The translations under genes were made by a program, and so were the position numbers. The notes under the pieces are model-generated. The model did not search any database. It saw only the letters and a program-made list of their open reading frames with translations, and was not told where the DNA came from. This document shows, in pieces, positions 32,287 to 38,365 of a DNA stretch of 38,365 nt. Each line of letters starts with the position of its first letter. Position 1 is the stretch's first letter. Source of the stretch: Lachnospiraceae bacterium (GTDB lineage Bacteria > Bacillota > Clostridia > Lachnospirales > Lachnospiraceae); assembly GCA_024399135.1 (NCBI GenBank), contig JAKSHY010000022.1, positions 1-38,365 on the forward strand, read 5' to 3'.

Positions 32287-32363
32287 ACATTGTAATATTT
32301 GTTTGGAAACTGAATAATATTGTGGTTATGAAATAATGATTATATAAAGGATAGCAGTGTTGA

Positions 32364-33167
32364 ATGGAAAAAGATATATTAGCTAAAAGTATAATACAAA
32401 TTGCTAAAGAAGCATCAGCTATAATGCTCGACAGAAACTTTGAAGTTATGGAGAAGGGAAGTGCCTCTAATATTGTCACTACGAAAGATATAGCAGTTCA
32501 GAGTTTTTTAAAAGACAATTTGCTAAAGTTAATTCCGGGAAGTACTTTTCTTGGCGAGGAACAAGAAGAGCTGCCTAAGGATGCTGAATATATTTGGGTA
32601 GTTGATCCAATTGATGGGACATCAAATTATGCCAGAGACTTGGGGCTAAGTGTAATATCCATAGGATTATTAAAAAATGCCAAGCAACATATTGGAGTTG
32701 TTTTTAATCCGTATCGTAATGAAATGTTCTATGCAGTTAACGGGGGTGGAGCTTTCCTTAATGGCGAGAAGATTAATGTTTCTAAAAGGCCGTTTTCCAA
32801 TGGAATGCTGTGTTCTGCAATGTGCCTTTATGATCAACGATATGCTAAAGAGTGTTTTAATGTGATAGAGAAAATATATGAAAAGTCTGATGATTTAAGA
32901 AGACTTGGAAGCGCTGCACTAGAGCTTTGTTATCTGGCAGCAGGCAAGGTCGATTTGTATTTTGAGATAAGACTTTGTCCGTGGGATTATTGTGCGGGAA
33001 CTCTTATAATCAAAGAGGCAGGTGGATACTTTGATATCATGTTTAGAGACAAAGTAGACTTAAGAAGACCAGCAGGAATTATTGCCGCCAACAGTCTGGA
33101 AAATTTCGAAGAAATGAAGGCTATTGTATATAGCGAAGTAAAAGAAGACCATTTTAATTGTCGATAG
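32364..33167 (+). CDS. Inositol monophosphatase family protein
   Basis: 267 residues. Family metal motifs are FLGEEQEE (Glu), VVDPIDGTSNYA (Asp-Asp box) and LCPWDYCAGTLIIKEAGG (final Asp). These place it in the Mg-dependent, lithium-sensitive phosphatase family whose bacterial members remove phosphate from inositol-phosphate, 3'-phosphoadenosine or fructose-bisphosphate; the exact substrate is open. The ATG has only a weak ribosome binding site. It is not tightly linked to neighbours: an argS terminator precedes it and a promoter follows it. Confidence 0.88.
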   Translation: MEKDILAKSIIQIAKEASAIMLDRNFEVMEKGSASNIVTTKDIAVQSFLKDNLLKLIPGSTFLGEEQEELPKDAEYIWVVDPIDGTSNYARDLGLSVISIGLLKNAKQHIGVVFNPYRNEMFYAVNGGGAFLNGEKINVSKRPFSNGMLCSAMCLYDQRYAKECFNVIEKIYEKSDDLRRLGSAALELCYLAAGKVDLYFEIRLCPWDYCAGTLIIKEAGGYFDIMFRDKVDLRRPAGIIAANSLENFEEMKAIVYSEVKEDHFNCR

Positions 33168-33207
33168 GTTATTGATGTATGTTACTTCAAGAAAAACCTT
33201 TGGATAA

Positions 33208-33236
33208 TTGAAGAATTATCGTGAAAATGGTATGAT
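33208..33236 (+). promoter_or_regulatory. Promoter of the RNase H gene, with inverted repeat at its -35 box
   Basis: TTGAAG (33208-33213) and TATGAT (33231-33236) are 17 bases apart, with TGG just before the -10 box (extended -10). GATAATT / AATTATC with a four-base centre (33203-33220) covers the -35 box and may be an operator. Confidence 0.6.
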
Positions 33237-33296
33237 TTACTAAGTGTTTTTATTATAAATCAGGCCCAAATTTAGTAGTTAGAGATAGGATTTTTG

Positions 33297-33758
33297 ATGG
33301 AAATCAAAATTAAGTCATTTTTAAATACAACAGAAGATGATTCAGTCCATATTTATGTGGATGGCAGTTATGACAAGGAAACAGAATGGTATGCCTATGG
33401 AATGGTAGTTCTGAAAGCGGATGGAACTTATGAAGAGTATAGTGATAAGTTCAATGATGAAGAACTAAAATCCATGTGGAATGTGGCAGGTGAAATAATG
33501 GGAGCCTGCGCTGCAATGCAGTATGCAATAGATTACGAGATTCCTAAGATTACGATTTTCCATGATTATGAAGGAATTTCCAAGTGGCCACTTGGTGAGT
33601 GGAAGGCTAAAAAGGAAGGAACCAGGGCATACATTAACTTCTATAATGAAGCCTCTAAAAAGTGTGATATCAAATTTAAAAAGGTCACAGGTCATAGTGG
33701 CGATAAGTATAATGACATGGCAGACAAACTAGCCCGCAAGGCATTGGGATTAGATTAA
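33297..33758 (+). CDS. rnhA: Ribonuclease HI
   Basis: 153 residues from ATG 33297 (MEIKIKS), with ATAGGA upstream; the TTG at 33294 adds one residue at most. It cleaves RNA in RNA-DNA hybrids. Catalytic acids are visible in order: YVDGSYDKE (Asp), VAGEIMGACAA (Glu), IFHDYEGI (Asp) and NDMADKLARKA (Asp). There is no N-terminal hybrid-binding domain. It is followed 15 bp later by the MraY-like gene and probably cotranscribed with it. Confidence 0.92.
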   Translation: MEIKIKSFLNTTEDDSVHIYVDGSYDKETEWYAYGMVVLKADGTYEEYSDKFNDEELKSMWNVAGEIMGACAAMQYAIDYEIPKITIFHDYEGISKWPLGEWKAKKEGTRAYINFYNEASKKCDIKFKKVTGHSGDKYNDMADKLARKALGLD

Positions 33759-33773
33759 GGGGATTTTTAGAAA

Positions 33774-34745
33774 ATGATATATTATTTCTTATGGAATTAT
33801 CCAAATATTATGCTCGCAGCAGGAGCTGCATTTGTGTTTTTGGCAACAATTATTGGACTTGGCAAGTTTAAAGATAAATTACCGGCTGACGAGGGAAGAG
33901 ATTTTGCAGTAGATGGAAAACTTTCGAAGGGCAAGCCAAGAGGTGCAGGAATAGTATTTATTTTCGCCTTTGTTATAGGTACTTTGTTATTCTGCCCAAT
34001 CAAGATTGAATACTGCATATATCTTTTACTGATTCTGATTGAAATGTATACAGGTTTTTTAGATGATGCAGCTAAGAAGCCATGGGGAAGAGTTAAGAAG
34101 GGAATCCTTGATTTAGTCATTTCATTAACTATTGGATTGACATATGTGTTTTATAATGGATGCCGCTTTGACATGCTGATTGTAGACCATACAATTGAAG
34201 TTCCTGCAGCACTACTGGTTGTCCTTATTGCTGCTTTGGTATGGGGATCAATTAATGTAACCAATTGTGCTGATGGTGTAGATGGATTGTCAGGAACTTT
34301 GGTCATTATTACTATCGTAAGCTTTTACGTGGCAGATCTTGCCTTCGACCGATTCTACAAATTTAATTACCTTATGATTTATATGATGGTGGCAATACTT
34401 GCATATCTTTGGTTTAATGCAGGCCCTAGTATTTTAATGATGGGAGACGCAGGCTCCAGAGCTATGGGAGTATTCATTAGTATTGTTGCACTAAAGAGTG
34501 GACTTCCACTTCTTTATATTCCTTTTGCATTGATACTTGCTCTTGATGGAGGACTTGGATTGTTCAAGGTGTCTGTGATTAAGATTACCAAGAAAAAAGA
34601 CTTCATGAATAAAATCAGGACTCCGCTCCATGATCATGTAAGAAAGAATATTGAAGTTCCATGGTCTAATAATCAGGTGGTAATGCGATTCGCAATTCTT
34701 CAGACTATAATTTCAATTGTTACAATATATACATTTGTAAGATAA
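33774..34745 (+). CDS. MraY-like polyprenyl-phosphate phosphosugar transferase
   Basis: 323 residues with about ten membrane segments; GGGGAT ribosome binding site. Motifs in order: RGAGIVFIF, GFLDDAAKK, NVTNCADGVDGLSG, NAGPSILMMGDAGSRAMG and RTPLHDHVRKN. These are MraY/WecA family motifs, in which the Asp residues bind the metal and nucleotide-sugar. The last motif is HDH where typical MraY has HHH. MraY puts phospho-MurNAc-pentapeptide on undecaprenyl phosphate, the first membrane step of peptidoglycan. It is isolated from other cell-wall genes, so it may be a second MraY or a paralogue with another sugar. Confidence 0.82.
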   Translation: MIYYFLWNYPNIMLAAGAAFVFLATIIGLGKFKDKLPADEGRDFAVDGKLSKGKPRGAGIVFIFAFVIGTLLFCPIKIEYCIYLLLILIEMYTGFLDDAAKKPWGRVKKGILDLVISLTIGLTYVFYNGCRFDMLIVDHTIEVPAALLVVLIAALVWGSINVTNCADGVDGLSGTLVIITIVSFYVADLAFDRFYKFNYLMIYMMVAILAYLWFNAGPSILMMGDAGSRAMGVFISIVALKSGLPLLYIPFALILALDGGLGLFKVSVIKITKKKDFMNKIRTPLHDHVRKNIEVPWSNNQVVMRFAILQTIISIVTIYTFVR

Positions 34746-34878
34746 ATATATAGGTAAAGTTTGAAAAACATTTTGGCAAGTTATTGATAACACTAAAATG
34801 TGCATATGGGTAAATTGTCCATATATACTGTGCATTTTAAGGGTGAAATATAATTATAAAATTGTGGTGAAAAGTGGT

Positions 34879-35370
34879 ATGGAAAAAAGAAGAGATAAGA
34901 TAAATTATTATTTGGACCTTGCAGAGACAGTTGCCCAGAGAGGAACCTGTCTTAGAAGAAAGTATGGTGCAGTAATAGTAAAAAACGATGAGGTTGTTTC
35001 AACAGGCTATGTTGGAGCTCCCAGAGGCCGAAAGAACTGTTCGGATATTGGAACCTGTATAAGAAATGAGCTAAATATTCCTCGAGGAGAAAGATATGAG
35101 CTTTGCAGAAGTGTTCATGCTGAAGCAAATGCCATTATTTCGGCTTCGCGTTCGCAGATGCTGGACGCAGATTTATATCTTGCAGGAGTTGATGCTGTTA
35201 CAGGTGACTATATTCCTAATTCCAATAGCTGTTCCATGTGTAAGCGTCAGATTATTAATGCAGGAATTAAGAGAGTGTTCGTACGTGATTCTAAAGATGA
35301 GTATAGAACAATCGAAGTTCTTGATTGGATAGAGAATGATGAATCTCTTGAAGGAGTAAAGGGGTATTAA
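34879..35370 (+). CDS. dCMP deaminase (ComE-like)
   Basis: 163 residues from ATG 34879 (MEKRRDKINYYLDLAET). The longer frame from 34798 would start upstream of a TATAAT at 34849-34854 and has no ribosome binding site, so it is rejected. Zinc motifs are SVHAEANAI (His, and the catalytic Glu) and NSCSMCKRQIINAG (two Cys); the usual PC reads SC. The Rxxxx-GCxxN-like insertion 'RGTCLRRKYGAVIV' is typical of deoxycytidylate deaminases, which give dUMP, the substrate of ThyX. Its stop is 2 bases before the GH3 start. Confidence 0.85.
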   Translation: MEKRRDKINYYLDLAETVAQRGTCLRRKYGAVIVKNDEVVSTGYVGAPRGRKNCSDIGTCIRNELNIPRGERYELCRSVHAEANAIISASRSQMLDADLYLAGVDAVTGDYIPNSNSCSMCKRQIINAGIKRVFVRDSKDEYRTIEVLDWIENDESLEGVKGY

Positions 35371-35372
35371 TT

Positions 35373-38132
35373 ATGAAAAAAACATTAGATTTTGAGAAGT
35401 ACACCAAGACAGCCCGTGCAGCAGTAGCATCCGGACAGGTATTACTTAAGAATGATAATGATGTATTACCTATAGCAAAGGGAAGTACTGTATCTTTGTT
35501 CGGACGTGCACAGATGAACTATTATAAGTCTGGTACAGGTTCGGGCGGACTTGTTAATGTTAACCGCGTTATTGGCGTTTTAGAAGCTTTGAGAGAACTT
35601 CCAGAAGAAGATGATATCAAAATCTACGAGCCTGTTACTAAAAAGTATGAAGAATTCGTTAAGGATCATCCATTCGATGAAGGCGTAGGCTGGGCCAATG
35701 AGCCATTGTCTCAGGTCGAAATGCCAATTGATGATGAATTCGCAAAGAATGCAGCAGCTAATTCTGATTATGCCATTGTTATTATTGGAAGATCAGCTGG
35801 TGAAGATCATGATAACAGAAACGAAAAGGGTGCATATTTATTAAACGATGTTGAGATGGATATGCTCAAAAAAGTAAGAAATGCTTTCGACAAGATGATT
35901 GTTTTATTAAACGTCGGAAATGTTGTAGATATGACTTTCGTTGATGAAGTAAATCCTGACTCTGTTATGTATATTTGGCAGGGAGGAATGATTGGTGGAC
36001 TTGGAACAGTAGATGTTCTTCTTGGAAAGGTGTCTCCATCAGGAAAGCTTTCAGATACTATTGTTTATAATATTGATGATTACCCATCAACTAAGAATTT
36101 CGGTGGAGAGGTTGAGGCTATATATGAAGAAGATATCTTCGTGGGCTACAGATATTTCGAAACCTTCGCTAAGGAAAAGGTTAGATATCCATTCGGATTC
36201 GGACTTTCATACACAAGCTTTGATATTAATACTGATTCAGTGGTCCTTGCACCTTCATATGTTTCTACGAGCATTACAGTTACTAATGTTGGAATGGTAC
36301 CGGGTCGTGAGGTTGTTCAGATTTACATTGAAGCGCCATTAGGAAAACTTAGTAAGCCTTCAAAAGTTTTGGCAGGATTTGCTAAAACTAAGGAGCTTAA
36401 TCCAGGTGCAGCTGAAACTGTCAATATTGATATTCCATTTAGAAATTTTGCTTCCTTTGATGATGATGGAAGATGTGGTTTAGGAACCGGTTTCGTTCTT
36501 GAAGAGGGTAAATATAACGTATATGTTGGTGGCGATGTAAGAAGTGCTTCTTTAGCTAATTCATTCAGCTTCGAAGAAACTAAGATGATTGCACAGTTGG
36601 AAAACGCACTCGGACCAGTTCAGCCATTCAAGAGAATGATAACTGTTAATACTGACACTGGTGTCACAGTTGGCTATGAGGATGCACCACTTAGAAAAGA
36701 TACTATGACCAAAAGACGTGCCGAGAGACTTCCTCAGAGCACTCCAATTACAGGCGATAAGGGATATAAGTTACTCGATGTTAAGAATAACAAGGTTTCA
36801 ATGAAGGAATTCATTGCCCAGTTCACAGAAGAAGAATTATGCACAATAATTCGTGGTGAGGGAATGAGTTCAAGATTGGTTACACCAGGAACTGCTTCTG
36901 CATTTGGAGGAATCATTCCATCACTTAAGGCCAAGGGTATTCCAATCGGTTGTATGGATGATGGCCCTTCAGGAATGCGTCTTGATTCAGGAATGAAGGC
37001 ATTCGCACTTCCTAACGGAACACTTCTTGCATGTAGCTTTGATATGAAAATTAATGAAGAATTGTTCGCATTTACTGGTATCGAAATGATTAAGAACAAA
37101 GTAGATGTTCTTTTAGGACCTGGAATGAATATTCATCGTCATCCATTAAATGGAAGAAACTTTGAATATTTCTCAGAAGATCCATTGCTTTCAGGTATGA
37201 TTGGTGCATATCAGGTTAAGGGACTTCAGTCTGCAGGTGTTACAGGAACAATTAAGCATTTCGCTTGTAATAATCAGGAAACTGCAAGACATGAGGTTAA
37301 TCCTGTTCTTTCAGAAAGAGCACTTAGGGAAATCTATCTTCGTGGATTCGAAATTGCGGTCGATAATGGTGCTGATTCTGTAATGACCACATACTCATTA
37401 ATTAATGGTGTCTACACAGCAGGTAACTATGATCTTAATACAACTGTTTTAAGAGAGCAGTGGGGCTTCAAGGGTATTGTTATGACAGACTGGTGGGCTC
37501 GTATTTCAGAAGAAAATGTACCATATGACAAGGTTAACTTCGCAGGAATGGTACGTGCTCAGAATGACCTTTATATGTGTGTTCCAGGTGCGACGGACGA
37601 TATAGGTGATAATGCATTAAGCTCTTTGAAGGATGGAAGCCTTTCAGTTGGAGAACTTCAAAGAACAGCAGCCAATGTTTGTGGTTTCTTAATGAAGTAT
37701 GCGGTATTCACCAGAGAATATGAGGAACCAATCGATGTTGAAATAATCAACGCTGAAGAAGGTTTTGATGAGAAGCCAATTGAAGTTGATTTTATTCCGG
37801 TAAATGGTGAGACTGTCATTGATCTATCTGATATAGAGGTTACTAAGGGTGGAGAGCATTACTTCGGAATTGAATTGAATGACCTTGGAACATACGAGGT
37901 TACTATCGTAGCAAGAGGCCTTGGAAATAATGAACTTGCCCAGCTTCCAGTAGTATTGTTCATGCACACGATGCCAATCATCAGTGCGGTATTCAGAGGA
38001 ACAGGTGAGATTGACTCATGTACAGAATCAATTAAATTCCTGAATAAGCCTAATGTAATGCATTTCTACTTCGGACAGGGTGGTGTTGAACTTAAGGAAC
38101 TTAGATTTAAATTAATTGATACTACTATTTAA
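35373..38132 (+). CDS. Glycoside hydrolase family 3 with reversed domain order
   Basis: 919 residues; GTAAAGGGG ribosome binding site. The usual second GH3 domain comes first (GQVLLKNDNDVLPI near 25, GRSAGEDHDNR near 145), then a fibronectin-III-like domain (VTNVGMVPGREVVQIYIE, near 310), and then the TIM-barrel domain (about 480-800) with DGPSGMR, GRNFEYFSEDP, IKHFACNNQE (K628-H629) and VMTDWW, whose Asp706 is the expected nucleophile. This swapped order is that described for Butyrivibrio fibrisolvens and Ruminococcus albus beta-glucosidases. There is no signal peptide, so it is cytoplasmic, probably acting on imported oligosaccharides. It is tightly joined to the dCMP deaminase gene, though functions differ. 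The last about 120 residues form a further beta domain. Confidence 0.9.
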   Translation: MKKTLDFEKYTKTARAAVASGQVLLKNDNDVLPIAKGSTVSLFGRAQMNYYKSGTGSGGLVNVNRVIGVLEALRELPEEDDIKIYEPVTKKYEEFVKDHPFDEGVGWANEPLSQVEMPIDDEFAKNAAANSDYAIVIIGRSAGEDHDNRNEKGAYLLNDVEMDMLKKVRNAFDKMIVLLNVGNVVDMTFVDEVNPDSVMYIWQGGMIGGLGTVDVLLGKVSPSGKLSDTIVYNIDDYPSTKNFGGEVEAIYEEDIFVGYRYFETFAKEKVRYPFGFGLSYTSFDINTDSVVLAPSYVSTSITVTNVGMVPGREVVQIYIEAPLGKLSKPSKVLAGFAKTKELNPGAAETVNIDIPFRNFASFDDDGRCGLGTGFVLEEGKYNVYVGGDVRSASLANSFSFEETKMIAQLENALGPVQPFKRMITVNTDTGVTVGYEDAPLRKDTMTKRRAERLPQSTPITGDKGYKLLDVKNNKVSMKEFIAQFTEEELCTIIRGEGMSSRLVTPGTASAFGGIIPSLKAKGIPIGCMDDGPSGMRLDSGMKAFALPNGTLLACSFDMKINEELFAFTGIEMIKNKVDVLLGPGMNIHRHPLNGRNFEYFSEDPLLSGMIGAYQVKGLQSAGVTGTIKHFACNNQETARHEVNPVLSERALREIYLRGFEIAVDNGADSVMTTYSLINGVYTAGNYDLNTTVLREQWGFKGIVMTDWWARISEENVPYDKVNFAGMVRAQNDLYMCVPGATDDIGDNALSSLKDGSLSVGELQRTAANVCGFLMKYAVFTREYEEPIDVEIINAEEGFDEKPIEVDFIPVNGETVIDLSDIEVTKGGEHYFGIELNDLGTYEVTIVARGLGNNELAQLPVVLFMHTMPIISAVFRGTGEIDSCTESIKFLNKPNVMHFYFGQGGVELKELRFKLIDTTI

Positions 38133-38142
38133 TAAAAAGTTC

Positions 38143-38172
38143 TTGACAATTATTATATAATAATTGTATATT
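38143..38172 (+). promoter_or_regulatory. Promoter of the tRNA operon
   Basis: A consensus TTGACA at 38143-38148 and TATATT at 38167-38172 with an 18-base spacer. Transcription is expected near 38179, just ahead of the tRNA genes and 11 bases after the GH3 stop for the -35 box. Confidence 0.8.
38146..38167. repeat. Perfect 22-bp palindrome across the promoter spacer
   Basis: ACAATTATTAT at 38146-38156 is followed directly by its exact complement in reverse, ATAATAATTGT at 38157-38167, with no central gap. It spans the spacer between the -35 and -10 boxes of the tRNA promoter. Confidence 0.9.
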
Positions 38173-38177
38173 ATTAA

Positions 38178-38197
38178 GGCAGTCGTTTGTGACTGCC
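38178..38197 (+). promoter_or_regulatory. 5' leader hairpin of the tRNA precursor
   Basis: GGCAGTC (38178-38184) and GACTGCC (38191-38197) form a 7-bp stem with a six-base loop at the expected start of the transcript, five bases before tRNA-Val. It may protect or guide 5' processing. Confidence 0.6.
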
Positions 38198-38202
38198 GAT
38201 GC

Positions 38203-38275
38203 GGAATCTTAGCTCAGCTGGGAGAGCATCTGCCTTACAAGCAGAGGGTCACAGGTTCGAGCCCTGTAGGTTCCA
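38203..38275 (+). tRNA. tRNA-Val (anticodon UAC)
   Basis: A 73-base cloverleaf. Acceptor GGAATCT pairs with AGGTTCC (one G-U pair), D-stem GCTC/GAGC, anticodon stem TCTGC/GCAGA with loop CTTACAA giving TAC at 38236-38238, T-arm ACAGG-TTCGAGC-CCTGT, discriminator A at 38275. The CCA end is not encoded. Confidence 0.95.
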
Positions 38276-38283
38276 CGAAAAAT

Positions 38284-38309
38284 TGGTCATGTTCTTATGA
38301 ACATGACCA
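38284..38309 (+). repeat. Perfect hairpin between tRNA-Val and tRNA-Met
   Basis: TGGTCATGTTC (38284-38294) and GAACATGACCA (38299-38309), 11 bp with a TTAT loop. No T tract follows, so it is more likely a processing element than a terminator. Confidence 0.85.
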
Positions 38310-38316
38310 TATATAT

Positions 38317-38365
38317 GGCGAGATGGCTCAACTGGCTAGAGCATTCGGTTCATACCCGGAGGGTT
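38317..38365 (+). tRNA. tRNA-Met (anticodon CAU), partial at window end
   Basis: The first 49 bases of a tRNA cut by the window edge: acceptor GGCGAGA, D-stem GCTC/GAGC, anticodon stem TTCGG/CCGGA with loop TTCATAC giving CAT at 38351-38353. The acceptor sequence suits elongator Met rather than initiator; a tRNA-Ile with modified CAU is not fully excluded because the T-arm is missing. Confidence 0.9.

Noticed and set aside
34798-34878. Upstream start for dCMP deaminase
   Set aside because: No ribosome binding site, Cys- and Ile-rich extra segment unlike the family, and a TATAAT box lies inside it.

Overview
The window looks like a chromosomal segment of a low-GC anaerobic Firmicute of the family Lachnospiraceae, most like Butyrivibrio or Pseudobutyrivibrio. 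The grounds are an AT-rich base composition with A/T-ending codons, strong AGGAGG-type ribosome binding sites, a ferredoxin-linked indolepyruvate oxidoreductase, QueH, a sugar ABC importer paired with a YesM/YesN-type two-component system, and a family 3 glycosidase with reversed domain order of the kind described for Butyrivibrio fibrisolvens and Ruminococcus albus. The genus is inference. I see no insertion sequence, prophage, integrase, rRNA or CRISPR array.

Layout. 1-3387: a terminator of an off-window gene, an AT-rich leader, then three tightly packed genes: a double-glycine-leader precursor peptide, a radical SAM enzyme with a short C-terminal cluster domain, and a membrane protein with a zinc-ribbon-like motif and a (Cys-Ala)6 tail. 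This is the candidate undescribed RiPP-like system. 3395-5824: phenylacetate-CoA ligase with its own promoter, a four-helix membrane protein, a bidirectional terminator, and a convergent hotdog thioesterase. 5916-10326: a run of envelope genes, including two small ORFs of 39 and 57 codons, that ends with guanine deaminase. 10475-14487: a lipoprotein, then a sugar ABC importer (binding protein, attenuator-like hairpin, two permeases) without its own ATPase. 14538-19404: a histidine kinase that may be leaderless, its response regulator, and an ABCG-like ATPase/permease pair. 19488-23250: a secreted transglutaminase-like protein, a MATE transporter, a VanZ-like protein and a Cys/His-repeat surface protein. 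23271-26104: a beta-CASP nuclease-like protein, a divergent ThyX, and dihydrofolate reductase. 26147-32286: IlvE, IorA, IorB, QueH, ArgS. 32364-38132: an inositol-monophosphatase-like protein, RNase HI, a MraY-like transferase, a dCMP deaminase and a large GH3 glycosidase. 38143-38365: a tRNA operon with tRNA-Val(UAC) and the start of tRNA-Met(CAU).

How genes work together. PaaK, the IlvE-type transaminase and IorAB form a route between aromatic amino acids, aryl-pyruvates, aryl-acetyl-CoA and aryl-acetates. It could run either oxidatively for ATP or reductively to make aromatic amino acids from aryl-acetates. ThyX, FolA and the dCMP deaminase all serve dTMP supply. The binding protein, permeases and two-component system form a sugar-sensing and uptake unit, and the GH3 enzyme would hydrolyse imported oligosaccharides in the cytoplasm. 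Several start codons were moved downstream of the longest reading frame on ribosome-binding-site evidence; each such case is noted in its entry.
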